A stretch of DNA of 64,000 nucleotides, taken from positions 62,001 through 126,000 of the forward strand of contig CAJTDN010000009.1 in assembly GCA_910574865.1 (NCBI GenBank). The letters run 5' to 3'. The DNA is from Lachnospiraceae bacterium. GTDB taxonomy: Bacteria > Bacillota > Clostridia > Lachnospirales > Lachnospiraceae. A model generated the notes under the pieces. The model made no database searches and had not been told where the DNA came from. It saw only the letters and a list, made by a program, of their open reading frames with translations. The translations under genes were made by a program, and so were the position numbers. The number at the start of each line of letters is the position of its first letter. The first letter of the stretch is position 1. This document shows positions 25,320 through 33,185 of the stretch, in pieces.

Positions 25320-25921
25320 ATGGTGTCAAGGAGGAGCCGAAGAGGCAACAGCAGAAGTCGAAGGAGACGAAGGAACGTATTTTTCGGGCCGCCAAGCGGA
25401 TTTTGAAGAAGAAGGGCTACGAGGAGCTTTCCATAAAAAACATCTGTGAGGAGGCGGGGGTTTCCAACGGCAGTTTTTATCATCATTTTAAGACGAAGGA
25501 TGACTTGTTGTCCTATTATATCGAGGAGCAGCCTAGCATAAGGCCGGAGCTTTTGGAATTGCCGAAGGACGCGGCCGAGGCGAAGGCGGCGATTGTCCAG
25601 GTATACCTTAATTACGTGAGATATTGCCGCGAGCTGGGGGTCGAGTTCATGGCGGGGTATTACAACCCGAAGAACCAGGCGCTCAATGCGGTGATAAGGA
25701 CAAAGCGACCCTACCCGATCATGACGGTCCAGGCTTATGTCGAGAAGGCGCTCGCGGCGGGGCGGATTGGCTTGAACGTGGAAATCGAGGCATTTACCAC
25801 GGATGTCCGCATGATCGTGATAGGAAATGTTTTTGAGTGGTGCCTGCGGGACGGGCAGACGGATTTTGAGGGAAACATGACCCGTTCATTGGGAAAGTAT
25901 CTGGACGGCGTGGTGGAATGA
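25316..25921 (+). CDS. TetR/AcrR family transcriptional regulator
   Basis: A 201-residue TetR regulator. The ATG at 25316 overlaps the mutY stop (ATGA). The N-terminal helix-turn-helix reads NICEEAGVSNGSFYHHFKTKDDLL, the hallmark of the family. The C-terminal helical domain is unassigned. It is followed 33 bases later by a lipid kinase and may control it or a distant target. Ligand unknown. Confidence 0.87.
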   Translation: MNGVKEEPKRQQQKSKETKERIFRAAKRILKKKGYEELSIKNICEEAGVSNGSFYHHFKTKDDLLSYYIEEQPSIRPELLELPKDAAEAKAAIVQVYLNYVRYCRELGVEFMAGYYNPKNQALNAVIRTKRPYPIMTVQAYVEKALAAGRIGLNVEIEAFTTDVRMIVIGNVFEWCLRDGQTDFEGNMTRSLGKYLDGVVE

Positions 25922-25954
25922 GGACACGGGACGATAATACCCGGAGGTGGGGCG

Positions 25955-26881
25955 ATGAAGTACACGTTTATTGTGAACCCGAAGTCGAGTTCGGGCAACG
26001 GGGCAATGATTTGGAAAAGGATTGAGCCGGAGTTGATGAAGCGGCGCGTGGAATACGAGGTACGTTTTACGAGGTATGCCCGCCATGCGGTGGAAATCGC
26101 GGCGGAGGCTACCGCGGACGGCGAAGAGCGTGTCCTTGTCGTGCTTGGCGGGGACGGTACGATGAATGAGGTGGTGAGCGGCATTTCCGACAGCGGGAAG
26201 GTGATTCTGGGAAGCATCCCGACCGGGTCGGGGAACGATTTTTCCCGTGCGCCAGGACTGCCAAAGGATCCGCTGCGCGCGCTGGAAGTCATACTGGACC
26301 AAGAACGGCTGGTGCCCATGGACATCGGCACGATGCGTTGTAAAGATAGGGAGTACCGTTTCGCGGTCAGCACTGGCATAGGTTTTGACGCGGCGGTCTG
26401 TCATTGCGTGGCAAAATCCGGCCTCAAGGTGTTGTTGAACAAGTTTGGCCTGGGCAGGCTTTCCTATTTGATAATCGCCATTCAGAGGCTATTGGGCGAC
26501 AAGCGGGTGCCATGCAAGTTATGGTTGGACGACGGGCCGCCCATCGCGTTCGAGGGCATTTATTTTGCGGCCGTGATGAACCATCCATACGAGGGCGGCG
26601 GGTTTTTCTTTTGCCCGAAGGCCGAGATAGGCGACGGGTATCTTGACGTGATCGTGGTGTCGGACATTCCGACATGGAAAATCTTTCTTTTGCTTCCGAC
26701 GGCGTTCTGGGGAGGCCACGTGAAGTACCACGGGATAGACGTTTTCCGTTGCAGGAGGGCGAGGTTGGAGTGCGGGGAGGCTTTGCCGGTACATACGGAC
26801 GGCGAGCCGATTCCGGCGGAAATGTCGCTGGAGGCGGGGCTGTGCGAGAACCAGGTACGTTTAATCGTGCCCGCCGGATAA
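25955..26881 (+). CDS. Diacylglycerol kinase-like lipid kinase (YegS/DagK family)
   Basis: A 308-residue lipid kinase. GGDGTMNEV and PTGSGNDFSR are the ATP-binding signatures of the DAGK catalytic domain; the C-terminal beta-sandwich contains GYLDVIVV and HTDGEPI. Such enzymes phosphorylate diacylglycerol or related lipids, recycling membrane lipid during lipoteichoic-acid synthesis. GGAGG precedes the ATG. It probably shares transcription with the TetR gene just upstream. Confidence 0.88.
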   Translation: MKYTFIVNPKSSSGNGAMIWKRIEPELMKRRVEYEVRFTRYARHAVEIAAEATADGEERVLVVLGGDGTMNEVVSGISDSGKVILGSIPTGSGNDFSRAPGLPKDPLRALEVILDQERLVPMDIGTMRCKDREYRFAVSTGIGFDAAVCHCVAKSGLKVLLNKFGLGRLSYLIIAIQRLLGDKRVPCKLWLDDGPPIAFEGIYFAAVMNHPYEGGGFFFCPKAEIGDGYLDVIVVSDIPTWKIFLLLPTAFWGGHVKYHGIDVFRCRRARLECGEALPVHTDGEPIPAEMSLEAGLCENQVRLIVPAG

Positions 26882-26998
26882 GGACGGGCCTTTACAAATC
26901 ATACCGCGCCGGCTCGAATTGTCGGTGCGCCCGGCAGGAGCCATGGCGGAAGGAAATAAACGGGCAGGGAAAAAGTAGGAGCAGGAGGTAGGAAGAAG

Positions 26999-28087
26999 AT
27001 GGGAAAAATTATTTTGACGGGGGACAGGCCGACGGGAAGACTGCACGTGGGCCACTATGTCGGCTCTTTAAAGCGGCGCGTGGAGTTGCAGAATGCCGGC
27101 GGTTTTGACGAGATGTTCATCATGATCGCGGACGCGCAGGCACTGACGGACAACGCGGACAACCCGGAGAAGGTGCGGCAGAACATCATAGAGGTGGCGT
27201 TGGACTACCTGGCTTGCGGGCTTGACCCGGAGAAGGTGACGTTGTTCATCCAGTCCCAGGTGCCGCAGTTGTGCGAGCTGTCGTTTTACTATATGAACCT
27301 GGTGACGGTGTCCAGGCTGCAGCGCAACCCCACCGTGAAGGCGGAGATTCAGATGCGTAATTTTGAGGCGAGCATCCCGGTCGGCTTTTTTACTTATCCA
27401 ATCAGCCAGGCGGCGGACATCACGGCCTTCCGGGCGACGACCGTCCCCGTGGGGGAGGACCAGCTTCCGATGCTGGAGCAGACGAAGGAAATCGTCCGGA
27501 AATTCAACTCAGTATATGGCGACACGCTTGTCGAGCCGGAGGCCCAGCTTCCAGGCAACGCGGCCTGCCTGCGGCTCCCGGGAATCGACGGGAAGGCGAA
27601 GATGAGCAAGTCGCTTGGCAATTGTATTTACTTGTCGGAGGAGCCGGACGAGATTCAGAAGAAGGTGTTTAGCATGTTCACCGACCCGACCCACATCCGC
27701 GTCGACGATCCGGGGAAACTGGAAGGCAACACGGTGTTTACCTACCTGGACGCGTTTTGCCGGCAGGAGCATTTCGCGGAATTTTTGCCGGAGTATGCGG
27801 GGCTGGACGAGTTGAAGGCACATTACCAGCGCGGCGGCCTGGGCGACATGAAGGTAAAGCGGTTCTTGAACAACGTGCTGCAGGCGGAACTCGAACCGGT
27901 CCGGGCGCGCAGGAAGGAGTACCAGAAGGACATCCCGTACGTTTACGAGATTCTTAAGAAAGGTAGCGAAAAGGCGGAGCGCGCGGCGGCAGGGACGCTT
28001 GCGGACGTGAAGGCGGCCATGAGGATTAATTATTTTGACGACGCGGAGTTGATACAAAGCCAGGTGGAACGTTTCCGAGAGGAATGA
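26999..28087 (+). CDS. trpS: Tryptophan--tRNA ligase
   Basis: A 362-residue class I synthetase. The HIGH motif appears as HVGHY, KMSKS is exact ([10 protein letters not shown]), and GEDQ and the adenine-binding region are in place. It charges tRNA-Trp. No T-box stem-loop or anticodon-box sequence is visible in the 117 bases upstream, so it may be constitutive. A slightly extended C-terminal tail is present compared with the roughly 330-residue forms. Confidence 0.95.
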   Translation: MGKIILTGDRPTGRLHVGHYVGSLKRRVELQNAGGFDEMFIMIADAQALTDNADNPEKVRQNIIEVALDYLACGLDPEKVTLFIQSQVPQLCELSFYYMNLVTVSRLQRNPTVKAEIQMRNFEASIPVGFFTYPISQAADITAFRATTVPVGEDQLPMLEQTKEIVRKFNSVYGDTLVEPEAQLPGNAACLRLPGIDGKAKMSKSLGNCIYLSEEPDEIQKKVFSMFTDPTHIRVDDPGKLEGNTVFTYLDAFCRQEHFAEFLPEYAGLDELKAHYQRGGLGDMKVKRFLNNVLQAELEPVRARRKEYQKDIPYVYEILKKGSEKAERAAAGTLADVKAAMRINYFDDAELIQSQVERFREE

Positions 28088-28123
28088 GAAAGAGGAACTT
28101 TTGTGATAACCCCCTTTTGTGGC

Positions 28124-28193
28124 GCCGGTGTGCGGACATGCGCTATCCATACACCGGCATCATGCCGTGGGGAACGAAAACTCTCGTGGCATG
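28124..28193 (+). terminator. Two hairpins after trpS
   Basis: GCCGGTGT/ACACCGGC (28124-28158) and CATGCC...GGCATG (28161-28193) stand in tandem. Neither has a strong T-run, so termination is plausible but unproven. Confidence 0.4.
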
Positions 28194-28278
28194 GAAACAT
28201 GCATGAAAAAACATGTCAAAAGAAACCAATGACATGAAAAAAAATAAGCCCGACATGAAAAATCATGCGGGCATGAAA

Positions 28279-28352
28279 CGTGCGATAGAGGATTCGAACC
28301 CCCGACCTTCTGGTCCGTAGCCAGACGCTCTATCCAGCTGAGCTAATCGCAC
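28279..28352 (-). tRNA. tRNA-Arg(ACG)
   Basis: On the minus strand the cloverleaf has a 7-bp acceptor GTGCGAT/ATCGCAC, D-arm GCTC...GAGC, anticodon stem TCTGG/CCAGA with loop CTACGGA (anticodon ACG) and T-loop TTCGAAT. No CCA is encoded. Confidence 0.95.
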
Positions 28353-28383
28353 ACGCTTGAACAAGTCGTTCACAACAAATAAT

Positions 28384-28412
28384 AGTATATTCTATTGGAA
28401 CTACTTTGTCAA
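28384..28412 (-). promoter_or_regulatory. Promoter of tRNA-Arg
   Basis: Minus-strand TTGACA, a 17-base spacer and TATACT, about 30 bases before the tRNA. Confidence 0.8.
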
Positions 28413-28449
28413 GAACTTTTGCAAAAAAATATAAATATAATGGTTGGGC

Positions 28450-28597
28450 GTTACAATTCACGGCCTAACCGGCCGTGGATTGTAACGGCATCCAGCCATC
28501 TAAAATTGCCTCCGGCAATGGGCTGGATGCCCACTGGCACCATCACTTTATCGGACGGTGGCTGTGCGGCGGGGCGCACAGCCCCGTGAATAGTAAC
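28450..28597. repeat. GTTAC dispersed structured element, copy 3
   Basis: GTTACAATTCACGGCC...GGATTGTAAC hairpin, central GCCTCCGGCAAT stem, then a GGCTGTGCGGCGGGGCGCACAGCC hairpin ending in GTAAC. The layout equals copy 1. It fills the gap between the tRNA promoter and the phosphofructokinase terminator. Confidence 0.75.
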
Positions 28598-28631
28598 GGT
28601 TGGGCTGCGGTTCCAACATATGTTCCCGTTG

Positions 28632-28676
28632 AAGTACGGCTGACCGTGGAGGAAATCTCCACACAGCCGTACTTTT
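28632..28676 (-). terminator. Bidirectional terminator after phosphofructokinase
   Basis: AAGTACGGCTG and CAGCCGTACTT form an 11-bp stem with a further TGGAG/CTCCA pairing in the loop. It lies just beyond the minus-strand stop. Confidence 0.7.
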
Positions 28677-28681
28677 CCACG

Positions 28682-29914
28682 TCACATTGGACGGAACAAG
28701 TGCCTCGGGATGCCGTCCACCATGACCGGGGAGACGTCTCCCTGGATTAAGGGGCGGATGTAGCTGACAAATTCCTCCGTGACGTAAGTGCCGTCCGGGG
28801 TCACCCAATCCCTCGGGACGACCTTTTCGTCATTGGCAATCTTGTGCACGTCTTTTACTTCGGTTCCGCACTGGTATGGGTCGTCGGACAACCTCTGCAG
28901 CACGACCATCTTGCCTGTGTCGCCTTCGTCCGCCGCCTTGACCGCGGCGCCGCCGACCTGGTAAGCTTCCAGGATGTCCACGCGGGAAGCGCAGTGCGAC
29001 GCGGAACGCTGCAGGGAACTCAACTCGATGGAGCGGGACTTGCAGCCGCATTCACCGGCGATGTAGCTTGCCAGGTAATTGGCGGTTCCGGAGAGCTGCT
29101 TGTGTCCGAACGCGTCAACGAAATCAATGCTCTGTCCCAATTCGCAAACGTAGCGGCCATCGTCGAGACGGATGCCTTCGGATACCACGACGACGACGGA
29201 AGATTTCTTTTCCAAGAGCTTCTTCACGTTGTTGCCAAAAGCCTCGATGTCGAATGGGAGTTCTGGCAGGTAAATCAAGTCCGGCCCGCTGCAGTCCTCG
29301 CCCTTGGCAAGGGCGGCCGCCCCGGTCAGCCAACCGGCGTTACGTCCCATGATTTCCACGATGGTCACGATGCCCTTGGAATACTCAAGGCAGAAACTGT
29401 CACGGATGATTTCCTTTACCGAAGTCCCGATGTACTTGGCCGCGCTTCCGTAGCCGGGCGTGTGGTCCGTCAGTGCCAGGTCGTTGTCGATAGTCTTCGG
29501 GCAACCGATGAAGCGGGTCGGGAAGCCGGTCACGATGGCATAGTCGGAAAGCTTCTTGATCGTGTCCATGGAGTCGTTGCCGCCAATGTAAATGAATGCC
29601 TCGATGTCCAGTTTCTGTAAGATTTCAAAAATCTTGTCGTACACCTCGCGGCTTTCAAAAATCTCGGGCAGCTTGTAGCGGCACGAGCCAAGGAAAGCGG
29701 CAGGGGTGCGCTTTAACAATTCCGTGTCCAGCTCGTTCGTGATGTATTCCGACAAGTCTATATATCTCTCCTGCAATAAGCCTTGAATCCCGTGCAGCAT
29801 GCCGTAGACCTTCTTGGCCCCCCGGTCTTTCGCCGTGCGGTAAACGCCGGCGAGGCTTGAGTTGATGGCTGCGGTTGGTCCGCCGGATTGTCCGACGATT
29901 ACGTTTCCTTTCAT
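28682..29914 (-). CDS. pfp: 6-phosphofructokinase, probably pyrophosphate-dependent
   Basis: A 410-residue PFK-A family enzyme. GQSGGPTAAIN opens the nucleotide site. GGNDSMDT replaces the ATP-type GGDGS, and with PKTIDND this is the usual sign of PPi use. MGRNAGWL binds fructose 6-phosphate. The length fits the 400-residue PPi-PFK clade. It interconverts fructose 6-phosphate and fructose 1,6-bisphosphate in glycolysis. GGAGG precedes the ATG. Single-gene unit with its own leader hairpin and terminator. Confidence 0.9.
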   Translation of the reverse strand: MKGNVIVGQSGGPTAAINSSLAGVYRTAKDRGAKKVYGMLHGIQGLLQERYIDLSEYITNELDTELLKRTPAAFLGSCRYKLPEIFESREVYDKIFEILQKLDIEAFIYIGGNDSMDTIKKLSDYAIVTGFPTRFIGCPKTIDNDLALTDHTPGYGSAAKYIGTSVKEIIRDSFCLEYSKGIVTIVEIMGRNAGWLTGAAALAKGEDCSGPDLIYLPELPFDIEAFGNNVKKLLEKKSSVVVVVSEGIRLDDGRYVCELGQSIDFVDAFGHKQLSGTANYLASYIAGECGCKSRSIELSSLQRSASHCASRVDILEAYQVGGAAVKAADEGDTGKMVVLQRLSDDPYQCGTEVKDVHKIANDEKVVPRDWVTPDGTYVTEEFVSYIRPLIQGDVSPVMVDGIPRHLFRPM

Positions 29915-29946
29915 GTTTGATACCTCCGCGTTGAAATTCGCTTTTG

Positions 29947-29970
29947 CGTTTTGGGTCTTTTCCCAAAACG
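29947..29970 (-). promoter_or_regulatory. Leader hairpin upstream of pfp
   Basis: CGTTTTGGG-N6-CCCAAAACG is a perfect 9-bp inverted repeat 33 bases before the pfp start. A degenerate second copy (TTTGGGGG...CCAAAACG) lies just upstream. It could be an operator or an RNA hairpin. Confidence 0.5.
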
Positions 29971-30273
29971 CTCACAATTCATGTTCTGGCATTTGGGGGT
30001 TATTCTCCAAAACGCCTACGCTATATAGTTTAGTGCATTTTGACCAGTTTGTAAACGAAAAAATGAAAAAAATGCAAAAAATCGCCAAATTATTGTCAGA
30101 ATACGATTTTGGTTATCATTTGACCCGTGTTCCGTCAGGGGAGAGGCCTTGCGAGCCTGGTAAAATGTACCATTCCAGGCATTTTGCATGGAACGTGTTT
30201 CGCGCGGATGGGCGCCATGGAACCGATAACAGTGTACAAAGTATACAAAAATCGGCAATCAAGAAAAAAGTGG
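29971..30273. other. Intergenic region without recognised gene
   Basis: AT-rich spacer between divergent pfp and the pseudokinase-like gene. Reading frames through it have no plausible ribosome site or family features. Confidence 0.5.
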
Positions 30274-30315
30274 TTGCATTTTCGAGAAAAGTCGAGTATC
30301 ATTACAATCACTCGA
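30274..30315 (+). promoter_or_regulatory. Promoter with inverted repeat before the pseudokinase-like gene
   Basis: TTGCAT, a 17-base spacer and TATCAT (30297-30302). TCGAGT...ACTCGA (30292-30315) is a perfect 6-bp inverted repeat spanning the -10 box and start, a possible operator. The leader to the gene is about 180 bases. Confidence 0.5.
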
Positions 30316-30489
30316 AAGACAAGTTCTAATGTTCTGGCGTAGCGTCGAAAGCCACATGGGGCAAGGATGGGCGCCATCTGTACATCGTGCTGTCAATGAT
30401 GCGGTGCATCGGTTCGGAAATCTGAACATATTTCAAGTTGAAAGGAATGCGGAAAGGAGAGGATATTTATAGGAGCGGAAAAGACATAC

Positions 30490-31578
30490 ATGAGAAAGAC
30501 GTACGGGGAAAAACCGCATGTTGAAAGGAATTATGAAGAAAGGACATACGAGGTGATTCGTTTCGTCAGGAGCCAGAACCGTTGCCATCCGGCGATGGAC
30601 TGCGTTTCCGGGCAGCTGTTGATATATCATGTCCAGCAGTGTCCGGAGATGGAGAAGGGCGAGCTGTTTGAGTGGGTGCAAAAGCTGGCCGAGCAGTTGG
30701 AATTGTACCATTTATGTAAAAATGACCAGCCGTATCGTTTCTTCAACCCATACAGCGTGCTTGTGACGAGGGACGGGGATGTCGCGTTGTTGGATTTGGA
30801 GGCACAAAGTAATGAATTCGTCCTGCGTAACATGCAGAAGCAGGCCATGCGAAACCACTTTGTGAGGCCGATTGTGCATATAAAGGAGAACAAGAGACAA
30901 TTTTTGGATTTGTACGGTTATGGGAAGACCGTTCAGTTCATACTGGCAAACGTAAAGGCGCGGCCGGCACTGACGAGGGGAGAGGAACGCCGTCTGGCCC
31001 GGGTGGTTGAAAAGTGTACGAGTGAAAATCCCAAAAGGCAGTTTGAGGAATTGGGGCAAGTGAAAAAGGAACTTCCGGTGGCTGGGGGACAAGACCTCTC
31101 CATATGGAAAAAGAGGATTTTCCACATGGCGGCACCGGCTTTGCTCTTGTTGCTGTCCGTAGTCTTGGGAGCGCGGATGAAAGTTGCCGAGGACGGTCGA
31201 AAAAGCACCATGAAGTGGTTGCAAGTCCAGACGGAGGAGAACGAGACGTTGCGCGAGTCGAACGAAAGGCTCCAGGCAGAGAACCAGGCGCTTTTGGAAG
31301 AGAACCAGGCGTTTCAGGTGGAAAAGCAGGAGGCACAGGAGGAGAAGCTGAAATTACAAGAGGAGGCGCAGAAGCTCAGGGAGGAGGCGCAAGGCCTGCG
31401 GGAGGAGAACCAAAGGCTGCAGGAAGGCGAGACGACCGTCGGGGAGGCGCAAGATTCGCAGGAAGGCGACGCGACCGTCGGGGAGGCGCAAGATTCGCAG
31501 GAAGGCGACGCGACCGTCGGGGAGGCGCAAGATTCGCAGGAAGGCGACATGGTCGTCGGGGAGACGCAAACCCCATGA
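30490..31578 (+). CDS. Pseudokinase-like membrane protein with coiled coil and repeats
   Basis: A 362-residue protein not matched to a named family. Residues 1-200 recall a degraded protein-kinase C-lobe (NPYSVLVTRDGDVALLDLEA, then DLYGYGKTVQFIL); the catalytic His-Arg-Asp motif is not seen, so activity is unlikely. One membrane helix lies at about 215-232, then a Glu/Gln-rich coiled coil (about 240-305) and a tail of 13-residue repeats VGEAQDSQEGDAT. The order pseudokinase, helix, outer coiled coil resembles EssB-type proteins only in outline. No strong ribosome site stands at ATG 30490, so the start is uncertain. Confidence 0.6.
   Translation: MRKTYGEKPHVERNYEERTYEVIRFVRSQNRCHPAMDCVSGQLLIYHVQQCPEMEKGELFEWVQKLAEQLELYHLCKNDQPYRFFNPYSVLVTRDGDVALLDLEAQSNEFVLRNMQKQAMRNHFVRPIVHIKENKRQFLDLYGYGKTVQFILANVKARPALTRGEERRLARVVEKCTSENPKRQFEELGQVKKELPVAGGQDLSIWKKRIFHMAAPALLLLLSVVLGARMKVAEDGRKSTMKWLQVQTEENETLRESNERLQAENQALLEENQAFQVEKQEAQEEKLKLQEEAQKLREEAQGLREENQRLQEGETTVGEAQDSQEGDATVGEAQDSQEGDATVGEAQDSQEGDMVVGETQTP
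31423..31567 (+). repeat. 39-bp tandem repeat inside the pseudokinase-like gene
   Basis: Units begin at 31423, 31462, 31501 and 31540 (GAAGGCGA). The second and third are identical; the fourth is partial. The period is 13 codons, so copy changes keep the frame. Confidence 0.92.
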
Positions 31579-31692
31579 GACGTGTTTTGGGCCTATGATA
31601 CCCATGAATTGCCATGCGTTTTGCGTTTCCGCAATTCTGGTGGTGCCGGTATGCAGAAGGCGTGCTTCCATCTGTACACCGATGCTTTCATC

Positions 31693-31849
31693 GTTACAAT
31701 TCAGCCCCGCGCCAGCGCGGGTCCGAATTGTAACGGGCATCACCCGCATTTTTAGTTTGCCTACGGCAAAGCGGGTGATGCATCGGCCAGATTTACGTGC
31801 ATCCTCTCGGCCAATCAGCGTGGTGATTGGCCGGGGACTGAACTGTAAC
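31693..31849. repeat. GTTAC dispersed structured element, copy 4
   Basis: GTTACAATTC...GAATTGTAAC hairpin with a CGCGCCAGCGCGGG stem, central GCATCACCCGC...GCGGGTGATGC stem, GGCCAATCA...TGATTGGCC stem, ending CTGTAAC. Its reverse complement matches copy 2 at 20981 over nearly the whole length. Confidence 0.85.
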
Positions 31850-31886
31850 CTTTCATCAATTTAGAAAAACTTTAAGGTCATTTTAC

Positions 31887-31915
31887 TTGGAAAGAAAATC
31901 GGAATGTGGTATCCT
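31887..31915 (+). promoter_or_regulatory. Promoter of the DUF1700 gene
   Basis: TTGGAA, a 17-base spacer and TATCCT, start about 40 bases upstream of the gene. Confidence 0.5.
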
Positions 31916-31959
31916 TAAAGAAGTCTGCAATTGTTAGAATTTGTCAGGGAGGATTGGAA

Positions 31960-32430
31960 ATGAACAAGGAAGAATTTCTTGCCCAGCTGAAACTTGCGCT
32001 GGGTGGCAACATTGATGGCGCGCTCGTGCAGGAAAACCTGGACTATTATGCCCATTATATAATGGAAGAGGTGCAGAAGGGAAAGAGCGAGCGGGAAGTC
32101 ATGGAGACGCTTGGCGATCCGTGGATTTTGGCGCGGACAATCATAGACGCCTATGACGGGACGAATCGGGAGACGGTATACGAGGCTGGCGGTGACACGA
32201 GTTCGTATGGAAATGGGGGCGGCCGGGAAGGAGGAACACGGGATGGCATCGCGGACTTTTTGCGGATGGATACCTGGTGGAAAAAGTTGCTGGCGGTTTT
32301 GGTGGTCGTGATGGTGGTGATGTTGGTCGTTTCCATTATTACCGGGCTGGTGCGCTTGTTGCTGCCGTTGTTTATACCGTTGCTCGCCATCGCGTTGCTC
32401 GTGCGGCTGATTGGGGGACGGAAATCTTGA
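31960..32430 (+). CDS. DUF1700 / HAAS-domain membrane protein
   Basis: A 156-residue protein; ATG 31960 follows AGGGAGG. The N-terminal 70 residues form the HAAS helical domain (EEFLAQLKLAL... LDYYAHYIMEEVQKGKSEREVMETLGDPWILA, typical of DUF1700). A Gly-rich linker and two C-terminal membrane helices (about 108-130 and 133-150) follow. Such proteins are often partnered with a PadR regulator, but none is adjacent here. Role probably membrane-associated regulation. Confidence 0.78.
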   Translation: MNKEEFLAQLKLALGGNIDGALVQENLDYYAHYIMEEVQKGKSEREVMETLGDPWILARTIIDAYDGTNRETVYEAGGDTSSYGNGGGREGGTRDGIADFLRMDTWWKKLLAVLVVVMVVMLVVSIITGLVRLLLPLFIPLLAIALLVRLIGGRKS

Positions 32431-32515
32431 AGAAGTACGTTTGAAGGCGGGGAACCGTATGGGTGGGATGCTTCCATCCATACGGCGGCTTTGCGGCGTG
32501 CCCGGGACGCAAAGT

Positions 32516-32546
32516 AAAAGACCGATGGGGGAGCCATCGGTCTTTT
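32516..32546 (+). terminator. Rho-independent terminator
   Basis: AAAAGACCGATGG and CCATCGGTCTTTT form a 13-bp stem with a short loop. A perfect TTGTAGAAA/TTTCTACAA hairpin follows at 32575-32595; the AT-rich stretch to 32700 holds no recognisable gene. Confidence 0.88.
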
Positions 32547-32716
32547 GAGGGGAGTATAAATAATTAATAAGGGGTTGTAGAAATATTTTCTACAAGGACT
32601 AGTATAATATAAGAAATTGGAAAAAGCAAGAAAAAAATAAAAAAAATTTAAAAAAGTTGGAAAAAGTTGGGAAAAACTGGTTTTGGGGACTGATTCTAAA
32701 ATCTTTTGAAAAGGAT

Positions 32717-32746
32717 GCATAAGATTTCGCGCAAACTGACACAATA
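32717..32746 (+). promoter_or_regulatory. Candidate sigma-G type sporulation promoter
   Basis: GCATA (32717-32721), an 18-base spacer and CACAATA (32740-32746) fit the forespore pattern GHATR-N18-CATWHTA with one mismatch. The start falls about 15 bases before the ribosome site of the Asn-rich protein. No good sigma-A promoter is correctly placed. Confidence 0.42.
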
Positions 32747-32778
32747 AAAGCGTACCATAAAATTTAGGAGGTTTTATC

Positions 32779-32979
32779 ATGGCAAACAATTATAGCAGCT
32801 CTAACAAGAATGGCACGAACAGTAACGCGCAGTCTTACGCGGACGAGCAGAACAAGAATTCGAACAAGAACACGACGTCTCAGAACAAGAACGCTTCTAA
32901 CAGCCAGAGCAAAAACAGCAACAAGAATTGCGGACACAACCAGAACAAGAACGCTTCTGACGAGAGCAACCGCAACTAA
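32779..32979 (+). CDS. Small Asn/Ser/Lys-rich protein
   Basis: A 66-residue low-complexity protein: roughly a third Asn, with repeated QNKN and NSNKN units and one Cys. AGGAGG is well placed before the ATG and a strong terminator follows, so it is a genuine single-gene unit. It has no membrane segment. The composition recalls small acid-soluble spore proteins and spore coat proteins, and the upstream sporulation-like promoter agrees, but no known SASP motif is seen. Function unknown. Confidence 0.7.
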   Translation: MANNYSSSNKNGTNSNAQSYADEQNKNSNKNTTSQNKNASNSQSKNSNKNCGHNQNKNASDESNRN

Positions 32980-33059
32980 CGGCGGACACGTTTGGGACAA
33001 GCCTGGTGTCATGTGCGGCCGGAAGGGCCGTACATGGCACTTGAAAAAAGAATGGCAAC

Positions 33060-33096
33060 GGCGGAGTAAAGTTAAACTTTACTCCGCCGTTTATTT
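33060..33096 (+). terminator. Strong terminator
   Basis: CGGCGGAGTAAAG and CTTTACTCCGCCG pair perfectly over 13 bp with a TTAAA loop and a T-rich tail. Confidence 0.93.
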
Positions 33097-33185
33097 ATAG
33101 TATGATATAGGTATGCTTGCGGTTGGCGCGCGTGGCCGGTTCGTGGCCATGCGTCGCGACATGTTTAGAAGAATCGGAGGAATAC

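Noticed and set aside
26882-26998. T-box riboswitch before trpS
   Set aside because: Only 117 bases, without T-box consensus or antiterminator stem.
29862-30329. Open frame on the plus strand over the start of pfp
   Set aside because: It lies antisense to the pfp coding region and leader, has no ribosome site, and shows no family features.
32736-32763. Sigma-A promoter CTGACA-N16-TAAAAT before the Asn-rich gene
   Set aside because: It would start transcription at or inside the ribosome site.
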